From UBA1794 sp964439955 (GTDB lineage: Bacteria > Bacteroidota > Bacteroidia > Bacteroidales > Bacteroidaceae): a DNA stretch of 64,000 bases. Below, piece by piece: positions 8,666 to 16,990 of the stretch (its first letter is position 1; every line of letters starts with the position of its first letter). The position numbers and the translations under genes were made by a program. The stretch covers positions 11,189 to 75,188 of the forward strand of contig CAYTPX010000007.1 of NCBI GenBank assembly GCA_964439955.1, given 5' to 3'. The notes below the pieces were generated by a model. That model had not been told where the DNA came from, did no database searches, and saw only the letters and a list, made by a program, of their open reading frames with translations.

Positions 8666-10297
8666 ATGAACAGGCATAAAGCGTTGTACACAGGGTGCAT
8701 GGCCCTGCTGTTTTCGGTAGTTTTCCCTGCCGGGGCGCAGGACACGCTTGTGGTGGAGTGTCCGCAAGTGGCGAGTGCCTGTCCCTTTACCCTTTACCTT
8801 TCGGGTGTAACGTGTACCCCCCAGTCTACGGCCTTGGAGTTGAAAGTCTACGAACCGGCGGGCAATGTGCTGCGGTTGCATCCCGCTTGTTACTTGCTGG
8901 GGCAGGCTACGGGAAAGAAGTACCGCCTCTTGAGGGCTGAAGGTATTGTGCCGGGCGAGAAGAAGGCAGTGCCCGACGAGGGAGTCTTGCCCTTTACGCT
9001 CTATTTCGACCCGCTTGATGCGGCCGATGATTGCTTCGATTTTGTAGAGGATAGTGGGGATGACGGCTACAGCCTGAAGGGTATCGTGCTCCATTCCCCG
9101 CAACCGGCAGGCAAGTTGGATTGCCATATAGAAGGAACATTGCGGGGCGAGAAACGGAACGCGCTGCTCCTCGTGCAAGAATACGGCCTCGATGAACGCA
9201 TCCGCATGCCCCGCCAAGTGCCGGTGGAGGGCGGTCGCTTCGCATTTGACCTCCCGGACACTCCGGTAGCCTATGAACTGTTCGATGCGGCAGAGCGGCA
9301 AACCGGTGCATGGACCTTGTTCTCTTTCTTTGCAGCGCCCGACACGGTGTGGCTTTCCCTTGACCTTGCCGAGTTTATGTCCATGCGCATTGATGGCGGG
9401 GCTCTCAACAGTGATTTCGCACGGCTCTACTATTACCGGCCAGATTACATGCGCATGCTCAGGGCACGGCGCGACTCGCTGATGGGGCAGGAGGCCTATC
9501 TGTCGCCGGAGGCGGTGGAAATAAGGGAAGCCATGCGTGCTACGGATAACGACTCCCTGCTGCGTGTACTTGCAGAGAAAGGCCGGAAGTTGCAGGAGGC
9601 CGGGCGGCAGTTCACGCCCATGGGGCGGGAGACGGAAGAACTCTATCGGGAATTTGTGGAAGAGTGGGACAGTGTCCAGACTGCTTATATGCGGGAATCC
9701 GGGACATTACCGGGCTATTTCTTCCTGTTGAAGGAGATAGGGAGGCTCGGCGAAGGGGTGAACCCGGAAATCCCCGACACTTTGTTGCGGGTGGCCGAGC
9801 GTTATGCCGCTCTCTATCCCCACCATCCCTTTACAGGAAAAGCCCGGGAACTCATAGCCTCCCTAGCTATGAACCGGACGGGTAGCCGCTGTCTGGACTT
9901 TGTGGCTGAGGACTTGGACGGGACTCCTCGCGCTTTTTCCGATTTGCGCAAGGGGAAAATCGTGTTTCTCGACCTTTGGGCCTCGTGGTGCGGCCCGTGC
10001 CGCAGGCATTCGAAGGAGATGATTCCCGTCTATGAAGCCTATAAAGACAAAGGATTTACCGTAATTGCCGTGGCGCGCGAAGCCATGGACACGAAAGCCA
10101 TGCAGGCCGCCATGGAGCAGGACGGCTACCCTTGGCCTTCGTTGGTAGACCTCGACGACCGCCATGCCGTGTGGGAACGTTTGGGAGTGGGTAACGCCGG
10201 TGGGAAAACGTGGCTCATTGACCGCGACGGCACCATCCTTTTGGTAAACCCTGCAGCCGAAGAAGTCCGGAAATACTTGGCTGAACGCTTAGACTGA
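8666..10297 (+). CDS. TlpA-like thioredoxin-fold protein with DUF4369-like domain
   Basis: Exported thiol-disulfide protein. Residues 1-24 form a signal peptide ending in AGAQ. A DUF4369-like beta domain lies roughly at residues 150-270, a helical segment follows, and a TlpA/AhpC-type thioredoxin domain fills the last 140 residues. The redox motif WCGPC is at residues 441-445 and the cis-proline region is near AGGKTWLIDRDG. Such proteins are common in Bacteroidetes and are expected in the periplasm or outer membrane. It is 12 nt downstream of the FAD oxidoreductase and 10 nt upstream of the next gene. The disulfide substrate is unknown. Confidence 0.85.
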   Translation: MNRHKALYTGCMALLFSVVFPAGAQDTLVVECPQVASACPFTLYLSGVTCTPQSTALELKVYEPAGNVLRLHPACYLLGQATGKKYRLLRAEGIVPGEKKAVPDEGVLPFTLYFDPLDAADDCFDFVEDSGDDGYSLKGIVLHSPQPAGKLDCHIEGTLRGEKRNALLLVQEYGLDERIRMPRQVPVEGGRFAFDLPDTPVAYELFDAAERQTGAWTLFSFFAAPDTVWLSLDLAEFMSMRIDGGALNSDFARLYYYRPDYMRMLRARRDSLMGQEAYLSPEAVEIREAMRATDNDSLLRVLAEKGRKLQEAGRQFTPMGRETEELYREFVEEWDSVQTAYMRESGTLPGYFFLLKEIGRLGEGVNPEIPDTLLRVAERYAALYPHHPFTGKARELIASLAMNRTGSRCLDFVAEDLDGTPRAFSDLRKGKIVFLDLWASWCGPCRRHSKEMIPVYEAYKDKGFTVIAVAREAMDTKAMQAAMEQDGYPWPSLVDLDDRHAVWERLGVGNAGGKTWLIDRDGTILLVNPAAEEVRKYLAERLD

Positions 10298-10307
10298 TTC
10301 CCGCCTG

Positions 10308-11828
10308 ATGCAACTTCCTGCCCGCCTCAACCCCTTTTGCGTACGTGTCTCTGCGGAATATGCCCGCATCTTTTCGCGCTATCGCCTGCTGTGGCTTACG
10401 CTTTTGTGGGTGGGTTATGCGGCATTCACATTCTGCGGTGTATGGCATCATGAGCCGTGGCGCGACGAGTTGCAGGCATGGCTCATTGCCCGGGAGCTGG
10501 ACATCCCCGGCATATTCTACCAGATGCGCTACGAAGGGCACTTCGCCCTGTGGTCGCTCTTGCTGAAGATTTTCACCTCGCTTGGGGCGGATTTGGTATG
10601 GATGGGCGTGTTGAGCTGGGCGTTGATGCTCCTCGCTGCGTGGTTACTGCTGTTCCGTTCGCCCTTTTCCGGATGGGTAAAGGCCCTGTTGCTGCTTTCC
10701 TTTCCCACGCTTTATTATTTCCCGGTTGTGGCCCGTTGCTACGCGTTGATTCCCCCGTTGCTCTTCCTGCTGGCCTTGGCTTACGAACGGCTTGCCTCCG
10801 GACGTGCCTATTTCCGCTATTGCCTCCTGCTGGGGCTGCTGGCTCATACGCATGCTTACATGGAAGGCATGGTGGGCATCCTGTTCCTCATCTATGTCTA
10901 TGACTACGTGGTTGCGCCTTGGCGGGGGCGGACGGCCCGCGGGCGTTGGCGCTCGCTGTTGCCCCCGCTCGCGACCGTGCTGCTCGTGGCGGCGGCCTTC
11001 TTGCAGGTGTTGCCCGCCTTGGTTACCGACATGGGCGCCAAGCACCGCTACTACACGCTCGACAAGACGCTGGAGTACATAAGCGGCACTGTGCAGCCGC
11101 GTGAAGTCCCTTTCATGGAGGGGCTGGCCGACGTGCTCTTCCTCCTGCTTCTCCTTGCTTTCATTATCCGCTACCGCAAGGGCTACAATCCGCGCATCCC
11201 GCTCCTCCTTTTGGGGGCCATAGGCTGGCAAATCTATTTCTCCACCTCGATGTACGGGATGAGCCTGCAGCGCCCGTACCTTATCCTCTACGTCCTGACC
11301 TTTGCCTTTTGGATTTTGCGCGGCGACGACCGCATCCCCCAGTTGGCACTCGGCTTGATCGCCCTGTTCAGCATGTACCGGCTGCCCGAAGCCGTGGCCG
11401 ACTTTTCGCAGCCCTACACGAATGTCAAAGAGATTGCCGCTTGGATGGAGCGCAGGCTGCCGCCCGGCGAGCGGGTCGCGGTGGACAACATGGGGAAGGT
11501 CATCAGCGCCTATGCCCCCGGTTTCAACTACTTTTCCGTCTCCACGGGCAAGCCCGTGCCGCTCTATGCGCCCCACGACTTAAGCAAGCGCGAGCCGCTG
11601 GAGCAGTGGTGCGACACGGTTTCGTGCAAGCCTCTCTACTATGTGCGCGGGGGCGTAGGCTTGGGGAAATTCTTGGCCCGCTTCAAGGAGATGAAGCCCC
11701 GCTACCGGCTCGAACAAGTGTTTCCCCGTCCGAAGCAGCCCGCCGCGTTGGCCGAGGTGTTCTACCTCTTCCGGGTCATTCCCCAAGCTGGCGCGTTTGA
11801 AGCGCAGGCGGATTCGGTGAAACGGTGA
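10308..11828 (+). CDS. Polytopic membrane protein, probable GT-C glycosyltransferase
   Basis: A 506-residue membrane protein with roughly ten hydrophobic helices and a soluble C-terminal part of about 130 residues. The first external loop carries HEPWRDELQAW, an acidic motif placed as in GT-C transferases (GT39/ArnT-like), where such a residue binds the lipid-linked donor. HTHAYMEG later in the protein is also loop-like. On that basis it is probably a polyprenyl-phosphate-sugar-dependent glycosyltransferase, but the family match is by pattern only. It ends the operon with the FAD oxidoreductase and the TlpA-like protein; a hairpin with a short T run lies at 11888-11925. Confidence 0.65.
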   Translation: MQLPARLNPFCVRVSAEYARIFSRYRLLWLTLLWVGYAAFTFCGVWHHEPWRDELQAWLIARELDIPGIFYQMRYEGHFALWSLLLKIFTSLGADLVWMGVLSWALMLLAAWLLLFRSPFSGWVKALLLLSFPTLYYFPVVARCYALIPPLLFLLALAYERLASGRAYFRYCLLLGLLAHTHAYMEGMVGILFLIYVYDYVVAPWRGRTARGRWRSLLPPLATVLLVAAAFLQVLPALVTDMGAKHRYYTLDKTLEYISGTVQPREVPFMEGLADVLFLLLLLAFIIRYRKGYNPRIPLLLLGAIGWQIYFSTSMYGMSLQRPYLILYVLTFAFWILRGDDRIPQLALGLIALFSMYRLPEAVADFSQPYTNVKEIAAWMERRLPPGERVAVDNMGKVISAYAPGFNYFSVSTGKPVPLYAPHDLSKREPLEQWCDTVSCKPLYYVRGGVGLGKFLARFKEMKPRYRLEQVFPRPKQPAALAEVFYLFRVIPQAGAFEAQADSVKR

Positions 11829-11873
11829 GCCGCCTTACGCCTTGCGGGCAGGGGAGGATGGACCCCCCCTTTG

Positions 11874-11935
11874 GCGCTTTCCACAGGAAGCCTTGCCGCC
11901 TTTCCCCGGAAACGGCAAGGCTTTTCCCCGTTTCC
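11874..11935. repeat. Palindromic repeat cluster R2
   Basis: Two or three degenerate units (GGAAGCCTTG... and GGAAACGGCAAGG...CTTTTCCCC). The two clear units pair with each other to make the terminator stem listed at 11888. Confidence 0.45.
11888..11925 (+). terminator. Terminator after the GT-C-like gene
   Basis: AAGCCTTGCCG (11888-11898) pairs with CGGCAAGGCTT (11913-11923), followed by TT. Lies 60 nt after the stop codon. Confidence 0.6.
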
Positions 11936-12027
11936 CCCGTGCCCGTTCCCTGCCCGCCGCAGGGCGGGAGGGGAGGACGGCGTGCGGATTCCGGTCGGGG
12001 CGCACGGGTTTTGCAGGGAAAAAGGCG

Positions 12028-12035
12028 TATCTTTG
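12028..12035 (+). promoter_or_regulatory. -7 box (TATCTTTG) before marC
   Basis: Perfect TAnnTTTG match ending 33 nt before the marC ATG. A convincing -33 TTTG at 19-21 nt was not found. Confidence 0.55.
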
Positions 12036-12068
12036 CGGCGGTTTCCTACTACTAATGCAGAAAAGGTT

Positions 12069-12662
12069 ATGTCCGATTTTGACATCCAACAGCTGGTGAG
12101 CGCCTTTATCGTCCTGTTCGCCGTGATAGACATTTTGGGCGCAACGCCGGTTATCATCGGCCTCCGCGGGAAAGGCCGCCCCGTAAATGCCCTGAAGGCT
12201 ACGTTGATATCGTTTGCCCTCATGCTCGCCTTCTTCTATGTGGGCGACGGAATCCTGCGCTTGTTCCGCGTCGATATTGAGTCGTTTGCGGTGGCCGGGT
12301 CGATTTTGCTTTTCCTTATTTCCTTGGAGATGCTGTTGGACATCGAAATATTCAAGAGCAACGCCCCGCTCCAGAGCGCGACGCTCATCCCTTTGGTGTT
12401 CCCCCTCTTGGCCGGGGCGGGCACGTTCACCACGCTCCTCTCCCTGCGGGCGGAGTATGCGGCTTGCAACATCTTGCTGGCCCTTGCGCTCAACATGGCG
12501 TGCGTCTACTGTGTCATCCGTTCCACCGACCGCATCGAGTACCTCTTGGGCAAGGCGGGAATCTACCTGGTGCGCAAGTTTTTCGGCATCATCCTGATGG
12601 CCATTTCCGTAAAGCTCTTCACTACCAACATCGTCCACCTGCTCTCCAGCCTGTGGGGGTAG
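12069..12662 (+). CDS. MarC family integral membrane protein
   Basis: MarC/UPF0056 inner-membrane protein of about 197 residues with six predicted membrane helices; physiological role unknown, and the old link to multiple antibiotic resistance was not upheld for E. coli MarC. Family segments include the N-terminal LFAVIDILGATPVIIGL and PLVFPLLAGAGTFTTLLSL, corresponding to the conserved PLaiPllaGPGai motif. ATG 12069 is placed just after a promoter box; upstream in-frame codons are repeat cluster R2. The NhaC-like gene begins 12 nt after its stop. Confidence 0.88.
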   Translation: MSDFDIQQLVSAFIVLFAVIDILGATPVIIGLRGKGRPVNALKATLISFALMLAFFYVGDGILRLFRVDIESFAVAGSILLFLISLEMLLDIEIFKSNAPLQSATLIPLVFPLLAGAGTFTTLLSLRAEYAACNILLALALNMACVYCVIRSTDRIEYLLGKAGIYLVRKFFGIILMAISVKLFTTNIVHLLSSLWG

Positions 12663-12674
12663 CATGGTGGAGAA

Positions 12675-13985
12675 ATGAAACGCACGGCATTCCTTATGGG
12701 ACAACTGACTAAAAGCCGGGGCTTGTGGGCATTGAGCCCACTCCTCGTTTTCCTGTTTTTATATTTGGGCGTGTCGCTCTGGGTGGGCGACTTCTACAAG
12801 GTGCCCATTACCGTCGCTTTCCTGGCCGCGTCGGTCTATGCGGCTTGTGTCATCCGCATCGGACCCTTGGACGAACGGGTTGCCGTTTTCTCCCGGGGAG
12901 CAGGCCACGAGGACTTGCTCGCGATGGTCTGGATTTTCGTCCTCTCCGGGGCTTTTGCCGCCGCGGCCGAGGCCATGGGTGCCGTCGATGCGGCGGTCGG
13001 CCTCACGTTGCGCCTGTTCCCGGCGCGCTTGTTGCTGGGCGGGGTGTTTGTGGCGGCTTGTTTCGTGTCGCTCTCCGTGGGCACCTCCGTGGGGACTATC
13101 GTGGCCCTCGTGCCCGTGGCGGCGGGGATTGCCGTGAGTACGGGCTGGAGTGTCCCGATGATGGCGGGCGTCGTGGTGGGCGGGGCTTTCTTCGGAGACA
13201 ACCTTTCCTTCATCTCCGATACGACAATCGCCGCCACCCGTACCCAGGGATGCCGCATGCAGGACAAGTTCCGTGCCAACCTGCTCCTCGTTTTTCCGGC
13301 CGCCCTCGTGGCTTTGCTGCTGTATGTGGGCATCGGTTGGCGCATGGAGGCGCCGCCCGCCTTGCCTGCGGTCGACTGGGTGCGGGTGCTTCCTTACGTC
13401 TTGGTGCTGGTCTTGGCCTTGCGGGGGTGGAATGTCATGCTCGTCTTGTGCGTGGGCATCGCCTCCTGCGGCCTGATAGGCTTGTGGAAAGGGGCTTTCG
13501 ACGGGTTCGGGTGGATGGCCGCCATGGGCCGTGGCATTGCAGGAATGGCCGACTTGATTGTGGTGACTTTGCTGGCGGGCGGGATGTTTGAGCTGATCCG
13601 CCGCGGGGGCGGCATCGATTACATCATGCGTTATCTTTCGCTGCACGTGCATGGAAAGCGTGGCGCCGAGTTGTGTATTGCCGTGTTGGTATGCTTCTCG
13701 AACTTGTGTACGGCGAACAATACGATTGCCATCCTTGCCTCCGGTCGGTTGGCGCGCGACATCGCGGGGAAATACGGCGTGCCCCCTTCGCGTGCGGCCT
13801 CCTTGCTGGATACGTTTTCGTGTTTCGTGCAGGGGTTGCTTCCCTACGGGGCGCAGTTGCTGATGGCGGCCAGCCTGTCCGGTTTGTCGCCCATCGCCAT
13901 CATGGGCTATCTGTATTATCCTTTCCTGATGGGCTTAGTGGCGCTGTCGGGCATCTGCCTCCGTTGGCCTCGGCGCTACGTGTGA
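12675..13985 (+). CDS. NhaC family Na+/H+ antiporter
   Basis: Sodium/proton antiporter of the NhaC family in the inner membrane, 436 residues with about ten or eleven helices. The family signature lies around residues 130-190: GTSVGTIVALVPVA and then FFGDNLSFISDTTIAAT, which carries the conserved DN and SDTT residues of the ion path. ATG 12675 gives a short polar N-terminus before the first helix. It is likely co-transcribed with marC. The convergent phosphopantetheinyl transferase gene lies 115 nt beyond, with repeat cluster R3 between them. Confidence 0.88.
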   Translation: MKRTAFLMGQLTKSRGLWALSPLLVFLFLYLGVSLWVGDFYKVPITVAFLAASVYAACVIRIGPLDERVAVFSRGAGHEDLLAMVWIFVLSGAFAAAAEAMGAVDAAVGLTLRLFPARLLLGGVFVAACFVSLSVGTSVGTIVALVPVAAGIAVSTGWSVPMMAGVVVGGAFFGDNLSFISDTTIAATRTQGCRMQDKFRANLLLVFPAALVALLLYVGIGWRMEAPPALPAVDWVRVLPYVLVLVLALRGWNVMLVLCVGIASCGLIGLWKGAFDGFGWMAAMGRGIAGMADLIVVTLLAGGMFELIRRGGGIDYIMRYLSLHVHGKRGAELCIAVLVCFSNLCTANNTIAILASGRLARDIAGKYGVPPSRAASLLDTFSCFVQGLLPYGAQLLMAASLSGLSPIAIMGYLYYPFLMGLVALSGICLRWPRRYV

Positions 13986-14072
13986 GGGAAAGAAACGCAG
14001 GCGCTTTTAGGGAAAAGTGCCGCGCCTTTGGGCGGAAAGTGCCGGGCTTTCGTTTGAAAACGTGCGGATGCC
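13986..14072. repeat. Palindromic repeat cluster R3 (4 units)
   Basis: Units at about 13986-14009, 14010-14033, 14034-14055 and a partial unit from 14056. Units 2 and 3 carry the typical GGAAA(A)GTGCC left arm. It fills almost the whole gap between two convergent genes. Confidence 0.7.
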
Positions 14073-14100
14073 ACGGGGTGGCTCGCCGCCCCCGCTGGGG

Positions 14101-14742
14101 CTATTCTCCGCAGACTGTCGTGGTGAGGATGTAGTCGTTGGCCACGATGTAGCGCACGCCGATGAGGCTTCCCCCCGGGGTGAACAGCTCGCGGACTTCG
14201 AGGTTGCCGAGCGAGTCGAAAGGGAAGGGCTGTACCTGCAAGTCGCGCTTGAATTCCACGCCATCCATCCCGAGCAGCTTGTAGACGGCTTCCTTGGCAC
14301 ACCAGCAGATGAGCAGGTGGGTCTCCTCGTGGAGCGGGTCGATGAAGCCCTGTTCTTCGGGGGAGAGGAAGTGTTCTTTCACCCTTAATATGCGCTTGCT
14401 GGGGTATTCTATGTCGATTCCTACCTGGCAAGCGCCGTGTCCGCCGAGCATGACGGCGGCGTACCCTTTCGTGTGCGATATGCTGATCGGGCATGAGCCG
14501 TCGGCCAAGTAGGGCGCGCCGTTCTCCTTGTAGCAGATTTCCTTGTATTCCCCGCACATCTCTTGTAGCAGAACGCGCGTGGCGAGCCACTCCTTCCGCC
14601 GCGAGGCGGAGCCGAAGGCCCGTCCGGCGCGTAGCTCGTCGGGGGAGAGGGGAAGCCTTTCGATAAGCTCGTTGGCCGTCTCTGTTATCTTCCAGATGCC
14701 GAGCGTCCAGTTTTTTTCTTTGTGATAGATGAGTAGGGGCAT
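14101..14742 (-). CDS. 4'-phosphopantetheinyl transferase (Sfp type)
   Basis: Transfers the phosphopantetheine arm of coenzyme A to carrier proteins. The Sfp/Gsp superfamily magnesium-binding motifs are present: GIDIEYPS near residue 118 and WCAKEAVYK near residue 155; the SISHTKGYAAVML segment before the first is also typical. Length is 213 residues, nearer to Sfp-type than to the short AcpS. It lies 24 nt after the gldE-gldD frame on the same strand, a neighbourhood conserved in Bacteroidetes (ssb, gldE, gldD, PPTase), so it is probably the general carrier-protein activator of this genome. Confidence 0.9.
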   Translation of the reverse strand: MPLLIYHKEKNWTLGIWKITETANELIERLPLSPDELRAGRAFGSASRRKEWLATRVLLQEMCGEYKEICYKENGAPYLADGSCPISISHTKGYAAVMLGGHGACQVGIDIEYPSKRILRVKEHFLSPEEQGFIDPLHEETHLLICWCAKEAVYKLLGMDGVEFKRDLQVQPFPFDSLGNLEVRELFTPGGSLIGVRYIVANDYILTTTVCGE

Positions 14743-14766
14743 GTTTTCAAGGGATGGCCGGAGGGC

Positions 14767-16326
14767 TTATTCCGGATTGGTGCGGAAGGTCTCCATCATG
14801 TGTTTGAGATATTGGCTTATTTTCCGCAGCGTGTCGGCCTTTTGCGGCTCGTAGGCGCCCGAGTCAAAGTAGAGTGAAGCGTGGAAGAAGTAGGAGCAAC
14901 TGTCCGTCAGTGCCAGTTGGCGCGGTGTGGCTACCGGGCCTTCCAGCGTGTAGAGCAGGCCGTAGTTGCGTGAGGCGGGGTTGGAATAGGATTTCTCTTC
15001 TATTTGTTCGGCACGGGCGGTATGGAAATAGACCAGTTTGCGGCTTTCTTCGGCCACGAGGGGCAACTCTTCGGGGTGGATGCGGCGGAAGGTGCAGTGG
15101 AGCGTGGCGCGTTCGTCGGGAAAGGCGAGGTCGAAGAATATGGCACCGGCCTCGCCACTTCCTTGGGCCAAGGTGAGCTTTCCCCCTTCAGGGTGCTCGA
15201 AACGGAAGGGGAAGCTGTCGGGTGTTGCTTCATAGCGCAGGGAGTCAGGCTGCATCGGGCTGTTGTCCCGGTCGGAATGGCAAGCACCCGTCGCGAATGC
15301 CGCCAGCATGAGCAGGAAAAAGGGCAGGGCGTTTTTGTGGGAAGTGCCGGCACTTTCTTCCGTTTCCTCCGCCTCTTTTCCATCTTGCCCCTCGGGAAGC
15401 GTCACTTTGATTTTCTTGATGCGGCGCGGGTCCATTTGCATGGCTTCGAACTGGTAGGGGCCGTAGGCGATTGTCTCGTGCAGTTTGGGGAATTCGCCTT
15501 TTAATTCCAGCATGAGCCCGGCCAGCGTGTCGGCTTCCCCTTGCACTGGGCTGAATACGTTGTCGTCTAACTTCAGGGCCTTGCAGAAGTCGGTCAGCAA
15601 GGTCTTCCCCTCGAAAATGAAAGTGTGGTCGTTGAGTTTGACAAACTTGCGCTCTTCGTCGTCGTACTCGTCGCGGATTTCCCCGACTATTTCTTCGATG
15701 ATGTCTTCCATCGTGATGATTCCCGAAGTCCCGCCGTATTCATCGACGACGACGGCAATGTGTACCTTGTTTACTTGGAACTCCCGCAGCAGTTCGTCTA
15801 TCATCTTTGTTTCCGGCACGAAGTAGGCGGGGCGCACGAGCGACTGCCACCGGAAGCTGCCGCCCTTCTTCCCTAGGTGGGGGAGTAGGTCCTTTATGTA
15901 GAGCATGCCTACGATATTGTCCATGTCGTTGTTGTAGACGGGCATGCGGGAGTACACATTGTCTACGATGATCTGGAGCAGTTCGGGAAAGGAGGTCTTT
16001 ACCGAGACGGCCACCATGTCGCTCCGGGGCGTCATGACTTCTTTGGCCGTTTCGTCGCCGAAGCGGATGATGCCCTTGATCAGGCCGGTTTCTTCTTTCA
16101 GCCCCTTCTCGCCGGTCAGGCGCAGGGCGTTGCTGAGTTCTTCTACGGTGCGGTCTCCCCGGGAGGAGGCGGGGTGGAGGTGCGAAAGTAGCTTATTGTG
16201 CGAGAGGCAGGTGCGCCATGGGGCATGGTGCGCTATGGCGAATGCCACATAAAGCAGCAGGGACGGGAGGAAAATGATGAGTAAGATGGCCCACAAGGGC
16301 AAGGTAAGCGAATAATCTATGTCCAC
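14767..16326 (-). CDS. gldE-gldD: GldE-GldD fused reading frame: CBS/CorC protein joined to gliding-motility lipoprotein
   Basis: One uninterrupted frame of about 519 codons covers two proteins usually encoded separately. Residues 1-325 match GldE: a short hydrophobic part (TLPLWAILLIIFLPSLLLYV), two CBS domains (MTPRSDM start; VDEYGGTSGIITMEDI), and a CorC/HlyC C-terminal domain. After a low-complexity acidic linker comes a lipoprotein-type signal ending LAAFATGAC with Cys349, then a GldD-like domain to the end. No ATG, GTG or TTG is seen in frame at the junction, so this is a true fusion, a frameshift-coupled pair, or a sequencing error. The DUF21 membrane region is much shorter than in usual GldE. 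GTG 16326 is a tentative start, 31 nt after the ssb stop. GldE and GldD act in gliding or type IX secretion in flavobacteria. Confidence 0.8.
   Translation of the reverse strand: MDIDYSLTLPLWAILLIIFLPSLLLYVAFAIAHHAPWRTCLSHNKLLSHLHPASSRGDRTVEELSNALRLTGEKGLKEETGLIKGIIRFGDETAKEVMTPRSDMVAVSVKTSFPELLQIIVDNVYSRMPVYNNDMDNIVGMLYIKDLLPHLGKKGGSFRWQSLVRPAYFVPETKMIDELLREFQVNKVHIAVVVDEYGGTSGIITMEDIIEEIVGEIRDEYDDEERKFVKLNDHTFIFEGKTLLTDFCKALKLDDNVFSPVQGEADTLAGLMLELKGEFPKLHETIAYGPYQFEAMQMDPRRIKKIKVTLPEGQDGKEAEETEESAGTSHKNALPFFLLMLAAFATGACHSDRDNSPMQPDSLRYEATPDSFPFRFEHPEGGKLTLAQGSGEAGAIFFDLAFPDERATLHCTFRRIHPEELPLVAEESRKLVYFHTARAEQIEEKSYSNPASRNYGLLYTLEGPVATPRQLALTDSCSYFFHASLYFDSGAYEPQKADTLRKISQYLKHMMETFRTNPE
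15327..15362. repeat. Repeat unit R17 at the gldE/gldD junction
   Basis: A single near-perfect palindrome with arms GGGAAGTGCC and GGCACTTTCTTCC lies precisely between the CorC domain and the GldD signal peptide, inside the reading frame. It resembles the family units found between genes elsewhere. Confidence 0.5.
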
Positions 16327-16357
16327 GATATGGGGGTAATGGTGAATACTTTTTGGG

Positions 16358-16774
16358 TCAGAAAGGCGGCTTCCCTTCTTCTTTTCCGGTGGCTTGCACC
16401 TGGTTTCCCTGTGCGGCGGGCGAGGCGTTTTGCGTGGGCCGGGGGGAGAACAGTTCCATCGCGTCGGCATGGATCTCGGTCACGTACCGTTGTACGCCGT
16501 TCTTGTCCGAGTAGGAGCGCGTGCGTATTTTCCCCTCTATGTAGAGCTTGTCGCCTTTGTGCACGTATCTTTCCGCCGTTTCGGCAAGCCGCCCCTTCCA
16601 GAGCACGATGTTGTGCCAGTCGGTCCTTTCCGGAACTTGCGTCCCGTTGGGCAGGGTATATCCGCTTTCGCTCGTGCCCAAGGGGAAAGAGGCCACGGCC
16701 TTCCCGGGTCCATAGTAGTGGACTTTGGGGTCGCAGCCTACGTGTCCTACGAGGATGACTTTGTTGATTGACAT
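16358..16774 (-). CDS. ssb: Single-stranded DNA-binding protein
   Basis: SSB protects single-stranded DNA in replication and repair as an OB-fold tetramer. The 138-residue product has the standard N-terminus MSINKVILVGHVGCDP, the central TDWHNIVLWKGRLAE segment and IEGKIRTRSY. The glutamine- and proline-rich tail ends GKPPF rather than the enterobacterial DDDIPF, as often seen in Bacteroidetes. ATG 16774 is chosen because upstream in-frame codons run into repeat cluster R4. gldE follows immediately. Confidence 0.94.
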   Translation of the reverse strand: MSINKVILVGHVGCDPKVHYYGPGKAVASFPLGTSESGYTLPNGTQVPERTDWHNIVLWKGRLAETAERYVHKGDKLYIEGKIRTRSYSDKNGVQRYVTEIHADAMELFSPRPTQNASPAAQGNQVQATGKEEGKPPF

Positions 16775-16857
16775 ACGGTTCTGTGGCTTTCTGGGAATAT
16801 CTAGCCTACAAAGTACGGGATTTCTTCCGGAATATACAAGGCTTTTGCCCCTTCGGG

Positions 16858-16925
16858 CGTAAAGTGCCTGCGCTTTTTCCCTAAAGCGGTGCCGCTTGCG
16901 GAAGGTTGCCCCACGCCTTTTCGGC
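16858..16925. repeat. Palindromic repeat cluster R4 (3 units)
   Basis: Units at 16858-16880 (GTAAAGTGCC / TGCGCTTTTTCC), 16881-16899 and 16900-16924, between mazG and ssb. Confidence 0.65.
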
Positions 16926-16990
16926 AAGGCTGGCAATGTCCTTGCGGGAGAGGCGCGGTATCCGGCGGGGCGGGGGCATGTGCGCCCGGG

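Noticed and set aside
7469..9301. Long open frame on the minus strand across the FAD oxidoreductase and TlpA-like genes
   Set aside because: It lies opposite two clear genes, has no family motifs, and arises from G+C-rich codon use on the other strand.
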